A program made the position numbers and the translations under genes. Below, piece by piece: positions 35,878 through 43,869 of a stretch of DNA of 64,000 nt (positions are counted from its first letter, which is position 1; each line of letters opens with the position of its first letter). The notes beneath the pieces were generated by a model that was given only the letters and a program-made list of their open reading frames with translations, did not search any database and was not told where the DNA came from. The DNA comes from an uncultured Victivallales bacterium (lineage in GTDB: Bacteria; Verrucomicrobiota; Lentisphaeria; Oligosphaerales; JAFGRS01): contig CAILUI010000240.1 in assembly GCA_903837355.1 (NCBI GenBank), positions 37,002 through 101,001 on the forward strand, given 5' to 3'.

Positions 35878-37347
35878 ATGGTCGCGCCGACCGATCTGAC
35901 CCTATCTGCCGCCGCGGCGTCCCTGAGTCGGGGCGAGCTGACGTCCGTTGAGCTTTGCGCCGCCCTCAGCGCCCGGCGCCAGCGCCTGGATGGTGTCGTC
36001 CAGGCCTTCCTGCACACGGACGACGAGGCGGTTCAGCGCGCCGCCGCGGCCTCCGATCAGCGCCGTCGCGAGGGTCGTCCGCTCAGCCGTTTCGACGGCA
36101 TTCCCATGGCGCTCAAAGACAACCTCAGCGTGGAGGGGCAGCCCTGCACCTGCGCCTCGCGCATCCTGGCCGGCTATACTGCGGTCTACGATGCGACCGT
36201 GGTGGCGCGCTTGCGGGCAGCGGGGATCATCCCGGCGGGCCGCACCAACATGGACGAGTTTGCCATGGGCTCGTCCACGGAGAACAGCGGCTTCCAGCGC
36301 ACCGCCAACCCCTGGAACCTGGCCCACGTGCCGGGTGGCTCCAGCGGCGGCTCGGCGGCGGCCGTCGCCGCCCGTGAAGCCCTGGCTGCCCTGGGCTCGG
36401 ACACCGGCGGCTCAATCCGGCAGCCAGCCGGCTTCTGCGGCGTCGTCGGGCTGAAGCCAACCTATGGCCGCGTCTCACGCTACGGGCTGGTCGCCTACGC
36501 CTCCTCACTGGACCAGATCGGTCCGCTTACCCGCGACGTCCGCGATGCCGCCATCGTGCTCGATCTCATCGCCGGTCCGGACGAGCGCGACGCCACCTCC
36601 ATCCCGGAGGCCCCGCCGGCCTACGAGGCCAGCCTGGAGCAGGCCACCGCCCGCGGCCTGCGCGTGGGTCTCCCGGTCGAGTATTTCGAGGTCGACGGCC
36701 TCGCTGCCGAGGTCCGGGACGCCGTCGAAACCGCGGCGGCGCGGCTGCGGGAGTTGGGGGCGACCGTGGTCGAGGTCTCGTTGCCGCGGACGCGTTACGC
36801 CATCGCCTCGTACTACATCATCGCCACGGCCGAGGCCAGCGCCAACCTGGCGCGTTTCGACGGCATCCGCTACGGTTTCCGTGATGCCCAGGCCGAAGCG
36901 GCCGGACTGCCGGAGCTGTACCGCCGCAGCCGCGCAGGTGGCTTCGGTGCCGAGGTCAAACGCCGTATCATCCTGGGCACGTATGTTCTGAGCGGCGGCT
37001 ACTACGATGCCTACTACCGTCGGGCACAGCAGGTACGGACCCTGATCCGCGACGATTTCGTGCGGGCCTTTGCGTCGTGCGACGTGCTGCTGGCGCCGGT
37101 GGCACCGACGCCGGCCTTCCGGGCCGGCCAGATGAGTTCGCCCCTGGAGATGTACCTCTCCGACATCTACACTATCTCGGCCAACCTGGCCGGGATCCCT
37201 GGCATCAGCGTGCCCTGCGGTCGCTCGGCCGCCGGCCTGCCCATTGGCGTGCAGATCCTGGGGCCGGCCCTGGGTGAGGTGAGCGTGCTGCAGAGCGCGG
37301 CCCTGCTCGAGCAGGCCATGGGCGGCACGCGCTTCCCGGAACTCTGA
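35878..37347 (+). CDS. gatA: Aspartyl/glutamyl-tRNA amidotransferase subunit A
   Basis: 489 aa, full length for GatA. ATG 35878 begins two bases after the gatC stop. Amidase-signature catalytic triad: K80 (IPMALKDN), cis-Ser S155 in HVPGGSSGGSAA and nucleophile S179 in GSDTGGSIRQP, matching K79/S154/S178 of characterised GatA enzymes. It hydrolyses glutamine and passes ammonia to GatB for transamidation of mischarged Asp- or Glu-tRNA. The FCGVVGLKPTYGRVSRYGLV block after the triad is strongly conserved. Cytoplasmic; cotranscribed with gatC. Confidence 0.96.
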   Translation: MVAPTDLTLSAAAASLSRGELTSVELCAALSARRQRLDGVVQAFLHTDDEAVQRAAAASDQRRREGRPLSRFDGIPMALKDNLSVEGQPCTCASRILAGYTAVYDATVVARLRAAGIIPAGRTNMDEFAMGSSTENSGFQRTANPWNLAHVPGGSSGGSAAAVAAREALAALGSDTGGSIRQPAGFCGVVGLKPTYGRVSRYGLVAYASSLDQIGPLTRDVRDAAIVLDLIAGPDERDATSIPEAPPAYEASLEQATARGLRVGLPVEYFEVDGLAAEVRDAVETAAARLRELGATVVEVSLPRTRYAIASYYIIATAEASANLARFDGIRYGFRDAQAEAAGLPELYRRSRAGGFGAEVKRRIILGTYVLSGGYYDAYYRRAQQVRTLIRDDFVRAFASCDVLLAPVAPTPAFRAGQMSSPLEMYLSDIYTISANLAGIPGISVPCGRSAAGLPIGVQILGPALGEVSVLQSAALLEQAMGGTRFPEL

Positions 37348-37431
37348 GGCGAAGGGGCCGCAGCCCCCGCAGGACGGACAGTGCGACGGCGGGCGCGGCA
37401 CCACCGACTCGGCGTTGGCAGCAGATCCGGG

Positions 37432-39447
37432 CTACGGCGTGGGCGCCGACTTTGCCGCTGCCTCCAGGGCCCGCGCGCGCAGCGCCGCCGCCAACAACGC
37501 CGGCAGCCGTGAGATCGGCTCCAGCGCCGCCGTGGGACGCCCTTCGCGGAGCAGGGCCAGGGCGAGGACGATATCGCCCACCGGTTTGCCCGCAAAGCGC
37601 TGCAGTCGCCCGAGCCCTTCGGCGCTGCTCAGGTCACCGATGCCGAGGCGCAAGGGGCCCATGGGCGTGTCCCCGGTGGGGTGTAGTCGGAGCGCGACCA
37701 CCACCTCGCCCTCCAGGCGGAGCACCTTCACCCGCAGTACGTCCGTGCGCGTCTTCAGCGTCACGGCCAGGCCGATGTCGTCGGTCAGGGATTGGACCAG
37801 GAGACTGCGCTCACGCTGGCCCTCCGCCGCCACCGCGGCGGCGCGTGCGATCTCGTAGGCGACCGCGGCCAGGGCAGCGTCGCGCGTGGCCCGCTGCAGC
37901 GTGTCAGCGGCCAGGTCGCAGCGTCCCTCCAGCAGGTCGTCGGTGGCACGCTTGAGGATGGCTGCAAGGTGCCGTTCCCCGGCCTCGTCCAGAGCCGCCC
38001 GGGGACTGCGGGCGCCCTCGCCGGCCTCAACGGGTACAGCCTCGGGGCCAGGCGATACCGCCGGCGGTGCGGGGGGTGTTTCCGGGCGAGGCGGTAACGG
38101 CTGCACCTGTGGCGGCCGCGACGCCCCCCTCGATCCGGCCGGAAGCCGGGGCATGAGGATGGCGGCCCGCTCGCGCAGATTCAGGTCCGCCAGGCGGTGG
38201 CGCAGGACGGCGAAGGCCACCGCGGACAGCAGCACCAGCACCCCCACCACGGCCAACCGCCAGAGCACAGAGCGCCGCAGCCAGCGCAGGCGCCGTTGGC
38301 GCAGATCGATTCGCGGTGGCGTGCGGAACTCCGCCGTCTCGGCCAGCGCGGCGGCCCGACTGGCGGCGGGCGGCTCCCGGATGGGCGGCAGCGCGGTCGT
38401 GGGTCCACGGGCCGCCGCGGCCGCCGCCGCCGTGGGCCCCTTGCCAGCGGCGCTGGTCTCGGCGGCGCTGTCGCTCAACGTCAGGAGCGGGTCGCGACCG
38501 GCCAGCACGCGATCGATGTCGACCAGCACGGAGTCCCAGCCAGGGTGCCGCTGCTCGCGGTTCGGAGCCATCATTTTCTGGACTAGCTTGGCGCAGGGGT
38601 CCGAGATGGTGGGGTTCAGTTCGCGCACGGGCACGACGGGCACCAGCCCGATCTGGCGCAGGACCTCGGTGGTGGTCTTGCCCGCGAAGGGCGTGGCCCC
38701 GGTCAGCAGGTGGTACAGGGTGGCGCCAAGCGAGTAGATGTCGGCACGGCAGTCAACGTCGGCCCCCGCGGAGGCTTGTTCGGGGCTCATGTAGTGGGGC
38801 GTTCCCACCAACATTCCGGACACCGTCAACTCGGCATCCTCGCCCTCGGCCAGGCTCTTGGAGATGCCGAGATCCATGATCCGGGCCTTGCCGTTGTGGT
38901 CGACCATGACGTTGGCCGGCTTGACGTCCCGGTGCAGCATGCGGAAATTGGCCCAGGCGTAGGCCAGTGCATCGGCGATATGCCGCCCGTAGGTCAGGAC
39001 CTCCTTCTCGGGCATCACGCCGTCGCGCCGGATCCGGGTGCGCAGATCCTCGCCGTCGACAAAGGACATCGCCAGGTAGTGGTAACCGAAGTCCTCGCCG
39101 GCCTCGAAGGCGGTGATCACATGGGGGTGCTCGAGGCGCGCCGACATGCGGACTTCGTTGCGGAAGCGCTCCACCACGCCGGGTTTACGCGTCAGCGCTT
39201 GCGGCAGGACCTTCAGCGCCACCAGCCGGTCCATGCTGAGCTGGCGAGCCAGGAAGACGTCGCCCATGCCGCCGCTGCCGATCTTGCGCTCGATCGCGAA
39301 GTTGCCCAGCGTGGTTCCCGGACCGACGCGCGGCACCGGCGTGCGCACTTCCGTCGAACAGGCCGGGCAGCCGACCCGCGTGCCGGACTCGGCTGCGTCG
39401 ACCTCGAGTTCGCTGTCGCACTGCGGGCACTTGAAGGTGATCAGCAC
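37432..39447 (-). CDS. Membrane-anchored Ser/Thr protein kinase with zinc ribbon
   Basis: 671 aa. GTG 39447 is chosen (AGG six bases upstream) because the protein then opens with a zinc ribbon: C7-x2-C10 and C27-x2-C30. The kinase domain spans residues ~47-330: glycine loop GSGGMG 57-62, ATP Lys79, catalytic D174 in HRDVKPANV, D192 in a DLG variant of DFG, and SPEQA for APE. A linker rich in Ala/Pro follows, then a membrane helix near ~425-445 (SVLWRLAVVGVLVLLSAV) and a ~220-residue extracytoplasmic domain. This is the common planctomycete-type Hanks kinase plan. The tail may sense an envelope signal (inference). It stands alone, separated from glnS by a repeat-rich gap. Confidence 0.9.
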   Translation of the reverse strand: MLITFKCPQCDSELEVDAAESGTRVGCPACSTEVRTPVPRVGPGTTLGNFAIERKIGSGGMGDVFLARQLSMDRLVALKVLPQALTRKPGVVERFRNEVRMSARLEHPHVITAFEAGEDFGYHYLAMSFVDGEDLRTRIRRDGVMPEKEVLTYGRHIADALAYAWANFRMLHRDVKPANVMVDHNGKARIMDLGISKSLAEGEDAELTVSGMLVGTPHYMSPEQASAGADVDCRADIYSLGATLYHLLTGATPFAGKTTTEVLRQIGLVPVVPVRELNPTISDPCAKLVQKMMAPNREQRHPGWDSVLVDIDRVLAGRDPLLTLSDSAAETSAAGKGPTAAAAAAARGPTTALPPIREPPAASRAAALAETAEFRTPPRIDLRQRRLRWLRRSVLWRLAVVGVLVLLSAVAFAVLRHRLADLNLRERAAILMPRLPAGSRGASRPPQVQPLPPRPETPPAPPAVSPGPEAVPVEAGEGARSPRAALDEAGERHLAAILKRATDDLLEGRCDLAADTLQRATRDAALAAVAYEIARAAAVAAEGQRERSLLVQSLTDDIGLAVTLKTRTDVLRVKVLRLEGEVVVALRLHPTGDTPMGPLRLGIGDLSSAEGLGRLQRFAGKPVGDIVLALALLREGRPTAALEPISRLPALLAAALRARALEAAAKSAPTP

Positions 39448-39570
39448 GATGGCCTGTTCCCTGCGGGACCCACGGGCGCCGCCAGTCGCTGGCAGCACCG
39501 CTCGCCCCGAGTTCGCAATATACTGCCCGCTGGACCCTTGTGCCTAGCCACCTGGGCGGGGCGAGGAGAC

Positions 39571-39660
39571 CTGGACGAACTGAACGAACTGGACGAACTG
39601 GACGAGGGCGGCGACGAGACTTCCTGGGCTGCGCGGGTCCAGTAGGTCCAGTAGGTCCAG
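39571..39660. repeat. Opposed 9-bp-period arrays in the kinase/glnS gap
   Basis: Left array 39571-39606: four 9-bp units of the type CTGGACGAA. Right array 39636-39660: GGTCCAGTA, GGTCCAGTA, GGTCCAG. Each CTGGAC of the left array is complementary to a GTCCAG of the right one, so the transcript can form a long interrupted hairpin across a ~29-base loop. It fills the non-coding gap 39448-39677; no gene was seen there. Confidence 0.65.
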
Positions 39661-39677
39661 GTCGCTGCTTCCCGCCC

Positions 39678-41783
39678 TCAGCCGATCGTGGCACCTGGGG
39701 GCAGGTCGCCGTCGACGGTGACCAGTCGGAGGTCCTTCTTCGTCTTGGCGGCGAGCAGCATGCCGTTGGACTCCACGCCGCGGATCACGGCGGGCTGCAG
39801 GTTGCTGACCACGACGACGGTCTTGCCGACGATCTGTTCGGGCGTGTAGAAGAGGGCGATGCCGGCCACGATCTGGCGCTGCTCGCTACCGAGGTCGATC
39901 TGCAGGCGCAGGAGTTTGTCCGCCGCGGGGACACGCTCCGCCGCCAACACCTTCGCCGTCTTCAGCGCCAGGCGCGAGAAGTCCTCGATGCCGATCAGGG
40001 CTACGCCGGCCGGGGCGGCCTCGACGGCCGGCTTGGGCGAGGTCGCTTTGGCGGCCGGCTTGCCGGCCTCCTTCTTCTCGATCTTCGCCCAGGTGTCGCG
40101 CAGGGGCACGGTGCGGTTGAACACCCGTGCCTCCGGGCGCGAATCGCGGCAGTCCACGCAGAAGTAGCCCAGGCGCTCGAACTGGACGGTGACCCCGGCG
40201 CCGACGTCGCCCAGGGCCGGTTCCAGTTTGCAGCCCCGCAGTACGGCCAGGGAATCGGGGTTGAGGGTGGACATGAAATCCTGTCCGGCCGCAACGTCTT
40301 CGGGGTTCTCCTGGAGGAAGAGTCGGTCATACAGGCGGACCTCGGCGTCCAGCGCCTGCGGGGCGCTGACCCAGTGGATGGTACCCTTGACCTTGCGGCC
40401 GTCCGGGGCGTTGCCGCCGCGGGTGGCGGGGTCGTAGGTACAGCGCAGTTCGACGACGTTTCCCTGGGCGTCTTTGACCGCCTCGCGGCAGGTGATGAAG
40501 TAGGCCCAGCGCAGGCGCACTTCGCGGCCCGGAGCCAGGCGGAAGAACTGTGCCGAGGGCTCCTCGCGGAAGTCATCCGCCTCGATATAGATCTCGCGCG
40601 TCAAGGGCACCCGGCGGGTGCCGGCGTCCGGGTTCTCGGGGTTGTTGACCGCGTCGAGCCATTCGACCGTGCCCTCGGGCAGATTCTCGATGACGACCTT
40701 CAGCGGGTGCAGGACACCCATGTAACGTGGGGCGCGCCGGTTGAGGTCGTCCCGCAGGCAGTGTTCGAGCAGGGCCACGTCGGTGATGCCGGAGAACTTG
40801 GTGATGCCGATGGTCTCGCAGAAGGTGCGGATGGCCTCCGGGGTGTAACCGCGACGGCGCAGGCCGCTGAGGGTCGGCATCCGGGGGTCGTCCCAGCCGG
40901 TGACGCGGCCATCCTGGACCAGTTTCAGGAGTTTGCGCTTGCTCATCACCGTGTAGGTCAGGCTCAGCCGGGCAAACTCGATCTGGCGCGGGTGGTAGAT
41001 GCCCAACTGGTCAAGGAACCAGTCATACAGGGGCCGGTGATTCTCGTACTCCAGCGAGCAGAGGGAATGGGTGATGCCCTCGATGGAGTCCTCCAGGCCA
41101 TGCGCCCAGTCGTACATCGGGTAGATGCACCAGGCCGTGCCCTGACGGTGGTGCTCGCTGTGCAGGATGCGGTACATAACCGGGTCGCGCAGGTTCAGGT
41201 TCGGCGACGCCATATCGATCTTGGCCCGCAGGGTGCGCGAACCATCCGGGAATTCGCCGGCGCGCATGCGCCGGAAGAGATCGAGGTTCTCCTCCACCGA
41301 GCGCTCGCGGCAGGGGCTGTCCTGACCCGGTTCGGTCAGGGTGCCGCGCAGGCGGCTGACCTCGTCCGGCGGCAGATCGCAGACGTAGGCCTTGCCCTGG
41401 CGGATCAGGTCCTCGGCCCAGGCGTAGGTCGGCTCGAAGTAGTCGGAGGCAAAGAACAGCCGGTCCTCCCAGTCGAAGCCCAGCCACGTGACGTCCGCGA
41501 TGATGCTATCGACGTATTCCTGATCCTCTTTGGTCGGGTTGGTGTCGTCAAAGCGCAGGTTGCACTGGCCGCCGAACTCGGCCGCCATGCCGAAGTCGAT
41601 GCAGATGGCCTTGGCGTGACCGATGTGCAGGTAGCCATTCGGTTCAGGGGGGAAGCGGGTGTGGACGCGCCCCTGGAAGCGACCGCTCCGGTTGTCCTCG
41701 AGGATCGCGGCGTGAATGAAATCCTGCGCGGCCCCGTCCTTGGCGGGAGGCGCCTCAACTCGGCTCTCCGGCGTGCCGGCCAT
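39678..41783 (-). CDS. glnS: Glutaminyl-tRNA synthetase with C-terminal tRNA-binding (Trbp111/EMAP-like) domain
   Basis: 701 aa; ATG 41783 has AAGGAG eight bases upstream. Class I catalytic core: PPEPNGYLHIGHAKA with HIGH at 53-56, and VMSKRKL as the KMSKS equivalent. GlnRS-specific segments include LRFDDTNPTKEDQEYVDSI, MYRILHSEHHRQG and MYDWAHGLEDSIEGITHS; the anticodon-binding barrels run to ~residue 560. After a Lys/Ala/Pro linker the last ~107 residues (GIEDFSRLALKTAKVLAAE, ADKLLRLQIDLG, IVAGIALFYTPEQIVGK, ESNGMLLAA) form the OB-fold tRNA-binding domain normally fused to MetRS or free as Trbp111. The usual appended domain in GlnRS is YqeY-like, so this fusion is unusual. It should increase tRNA affinity (inference). 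Confidence 0.93.
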   Translation of the reverse strand: MAGTPESRVEAPPAKDGAAQDFIHAAILEDNRSGRFQGRVHTRFPPEPNGYLHIGHAKAICIDFGMAAEFGGQCNLRFDDTNPTKEDQEYVDSIIADVTWLGFDWEDRLFFASDYFEPTYAWAEDLIRQGKAYVCDLPPDEVSRLRGTLTEPGQDSPCRERSVEENLDLFRRMRAGEFPDGSRTLRAKIDMASPNLNLRDPVMYRILHSEHHRQGTAWCIYPMYDWAHGLEDSIEGITHSLCSLEYENHRPLYDWFLDQLGIYHPRQIEFARLSLTYTVMSKRKLLKLVQDGRVTGWDDPRMPTLSGLRRRGYTPEAIRTFCETIGITKFSGITDVALLEHCLRDDLNRRAPRYMGVLHPLKVVIENLPEGTVEWLDAVNNPENPDAGTRRVPLTREIYIEADDFREEPSAQFFRLAPGREVRLRWAYFITCREAVKDAQGNVVELRCTYDPATRGGNAPDGRKVKGTIHWVSAPQALDAEVRLYDRLFLQENPEDVAAGQDFMSTLNPDSLAVLRGCKLEPALGDVGAGVTVQFERLGYFCVDCRDSRPEARVFNRTVPLRDTWAKIEKKEAGKPAAKATSPKPAVEAAPAGVALIGIEDFSRLALKTAKVLAAERVPAADKLLRLQIDLGSEQRQIVAGIALFYTPEQIVGKTVVVVSNLQPAVIRGVESNGMLLAAKTKKDLRLVTVDGDLPPGATIG

Positions 41784-41922
41784 GGTCTGTGCTCCTTGCG
41801 TCCTGTCCGTACTCCAACACCGTCCCCGCCAGCGCCCTGCAGCCTGGCCGCACGGCGGAGTCTGCAAGCGGGTACTATAGGCCCTGCGGGATGGGTAACC
41901 AGCGCGGGGGCGGCGGGTGGAC

Positions 41923-43167
41923 TCAGGTCAGACTCTGCAGCAGCGACGCGCTGCGCCGCTCGATGATGCCAGCCACCCGTTCGAACATGGCCTCGTTCCC
42001 GGTCGCCTGGCGCAGGCCGGGTTCCCGCAACTCGCCCAGCACCGCGCGGCAAAGGTGCACGATGCGTTCGCGCACCAGGGGCCAGCCGAGGCGAGTTTCC
42101 TGCGTCATCGCGCGCCAGTGAGCCGGCGCGATGGTATCCAGCGAAGCGCACTGGCCGATCTTCATGGCCGGGGTCGTCGACAGTTCGGGCCATGCCAGGG
42201 TGCAAACGAGGTCGTAGAGCGGGGCGAACCGGCGTTCGCTTTGGCGGTAGAGCAGCGAGTAGTTCTTGCCGTGGGCGTCCGCATTCCCGATCAGCATGCT
42301 GAAGATCAAGCCGGCGAGAAAGTCGCGAATGTCGAGCACCGGGGCGGTGGACCATTCGCGGAGCATGGCAATGCAGTCCCGCAGCAGCGGTCCGCCTTCC
42401 TGCTGGTACTTCCGTTCCGGAGGAAACCCCATGGCCTGGCAAAAATCCTCCTGGTGCAGCCGTCGAACCGTGCCATCCGCGCCGATCATCCGGTCGTAAC
42501 GCTCGATGACGCTACACGGCGTGTCTCCGACCCGCCGAATGGAAACCGGGGGAACGTTCAAGCCAACCGCTCTCGCCAGCGTCATGCAGAGGACCTCGGC
42601 GGCGACCAGTCCGGGGAAACGCTCTGGCTCCGGCTTGATGATGTGCGTACTCGGCGTGTTACCCAAGGGCAAGGCGATGGCGCCTCCCTCGATGACGACC
42701 GGCAACTTGCCCTGCGCCCCGGCCAGCGACAGCCGCACCCCCTCGCGTCCCGCCAGCAGCGGGCGGCGCGGCAATTCGGCAACGATCTCCCGAAGCTCGG
42801 CCTCGTTGAGCGTCCGCACCTGTCGCTCAGCGGCGCCCGGTAGCGGTGTTCCTTCCGGCAGCAGGCTCACGGCTCCCGCACACTCGCCGCCGATCCGCTC
42901 CAGGATGGCGAAGTCGTTACGCTCGCTGACCCCCAGGATCGCGGCGATCTGCTGCCTCGGTCCCTCGTCCGGCAGGATACCTGCAAAGAACGGGCGGGCA
43001 TGCTTGCCGTGGAACGGTTCGAGCCGCAGCGGCAACGACCGCGACAGCGGCACCGCACCCGGCTGGTTCAGCCACTCGGAACTGTAGCGGAATCCGAGCA
43101 GCCCACTGGCGTCTTGGGTGAGCGTGCCAACGGCCCCGCCGTGCAGATGGACGATCAGCCGTTTCAT
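41923..43167 (-). CDS. hipA: HipA-type serine/threonine kinase toxin
   Basis: 414 aa, normal HipA length, starting ATG 43167 and overlapping the hipB stop by four bases. The N-terminal subdomain 1 (GLLGFRYSSEWL, FFAGILPDEGPRQQIA) is followed by the kinase: RLSLAGAQGKLPVV (ATP loop), THIIKPEPERFPGL, SVIERYDR, LHQEDFCQAMG, catalytic NADAHGKN in SMLIGNADAHGKNYSLLY, and YDLVCT for metal binding. All key residues are present. Family knowledge: HipA phosphorylates a tRNA synthetase (GltX in E. coli), halting translation and promoting persistence. A glutamine-type tRNA synthetase lies directly downstream, probably coincidental. Regulated with hipB from the promoter with three operators. Confidence 0.93.
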   Translation of the reverse strand: MKRLIVHLHGGAVGTLTQDASGLLGFRYSSEWLNQPGAVPLSRSLPLRLEPFHGKHARPFFAGILPDEGPRQQIAAILGVSERNDFAILERIGGECAGAVSLLPEGTPLPGAAERQVRTLNEAELREIVAELPRRPLLAGREGVRLSLAGAQGKLPVVIEGGAIALPLGNTPSTHIIKPEPERFPGLVAAEVLCMTLARAVGLNVPPVSIRRVGDTPCSVIERYDRMIGADGTVRRLHQEDFCQAMGFPPERKYQQEGGPLLRDCIAMLREWSTAPVLDIRDFLAGLIFSMLIGNADAHGKNYSLLYRQSERRFAPLYDLVCTLAWPELSTTPAMKIGQCASLDTIAPAHWRAMTQETRLGWPLVRERIVHLCRAVLGELREPGLRQATGNEAMFERVAGIIERRSASLLQSLT

Positions 43168-43403
43168 CGCGCTTCGCCCCCCGGCGTGCCCGTAGCGCCG
43201 CGCCCGATCTCAAGGTCGAGCCCCAGCGTTTGCAGTACCTGCAGCATCTTCCCGACCTGGCAGGTGGCCTTGCCCCGCTCCAGGTCGACGATGAACCGCA
43301 GACCGGTGCCGCAGGTCATCGCCAGATACCTCTGGGTGACTCCGAGCTCCCGCCGTCGCGCGCGGATCGCTGCCCCAATGTGCTCAGGCGTTGTAGCGTT
43401 CAT
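43164..43403 (-). CDS. hipB: HipB-type HTH antitoxin
   Basis: 79 aa from ATG 43403. An XRE-type helix-turn-helix occupies residues ~9-62 (IGAAIRARRRELGVTQRYLA, CGTGLRFIVDLERGKATCQV, KMLQVLQTLGL). The C-terminal Gly/Pro tail resembles the flexible HipB tail. It overlaps hipA by four bases (ATGA), giving translational coupling. HipB dimers should bind the TTCCCG-containing palindromes immediately upstream and repress the operon, more strongly in complex with HipA. Complete. Confidence 0.9.
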   Translation of the reverse strand: MNATTPEHIGAAIRARRRELGVTQRYLAMTCGTGLRFIVDLERGKATCQVGKMLQVLQTLGLDLEIGRGATGTPGGEAR

Positions 43404-43405
43404 AG

Positions 43406-43518
43406 TTACCGAACGGGAATATCGTCCTATAACCCAGGGAATTCAAGCAAAAAGTTCCCGAACGGGAATCTACCCCGCAATTATCGTCTCTGGAAGGCCC
43501 TGTGTTCCCGATCGGTGC
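43406..43518. promoter_or_regulatory. Three phased HipB operator palindromes
   Basis: O1 43406-43419 TTACCGAACGGGAA, O2 43455-43468 TTCCCGAACGGGAA (perfect 6-2-6 palindrome) and O3 at 43505 with TTCCCGATCGG and a degenerate right half. Starts are 49 and 50 bp apart, close to whole helical turns, so bound HipB dimers would lie on nearly the same DNA face. O1 covers the -10 region of the hipBA promoter. Confidence 0.7.
43418..43446 (-). promoter_or_regulatory. hipBA promoter
   Basis: Minus-strand -35 TTGAAT (43446-43441), a 17-bp spacer and -10 GATATT (43423-43418). The -10 overlaps operator O1 and operator O2 lies just upstream of the -35, a repression-ready arrangement. The transcript start would fall ~8-10 bases before hipB. 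Confidence 0.55.
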
Positions 43519-43869
43519 ATGGCGACACGTATCACTGGCTGAGCTGACGAAGGTCCGGGTCGCCGCAAGGGACGGCGCCAACCCGAGTCGGCCAGGCGCA
43601 GTCCAGCCACTTGCCCCATTGCCCCCCGGCGTCGTCGGTCTGGGGGAATTGGGCGAGTCGGCCGTGCGCGGCGAGCCGAAAACCGTCAAAGTGAGGCTGG
43701 AAGTCGAGGGTTGGCCCCATTGTCCGCCTGGCCGCACCCGCGGCTGCAGACGGCAGAGTAGGTCGGGGGTGCCATTACCCGACCCCGGCCGCACGCTCGG
43801 CGCGCGACCGGAAGCCGCCCCGCGCCGCCAAGCAGACGGGAAAGTCAACAGCATTGTGGGGTGCAGAAA
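43519..43869. other. Intergenic gap with one small palindrome
   Basis: Between the hip operators and the 3' end of the TPR-ATPase gene. It contains the inverted repeat GGTCGGG (43761-43767) and CCCGACC (43778-43784) around an AT-containing loop, a REP-like hairpin. Open frames here are Arg/Pro-rich shadows without ribosome sites. No gene is supported. Confidence 0.4.

Noticed and set aside
41870..41902. Possible glnS promoter (minus-strand TATAGT at 41879-41874)
   Set aside because: No acceptable -35 at 16-18 bp and no extended -10, so not listed as a feature.
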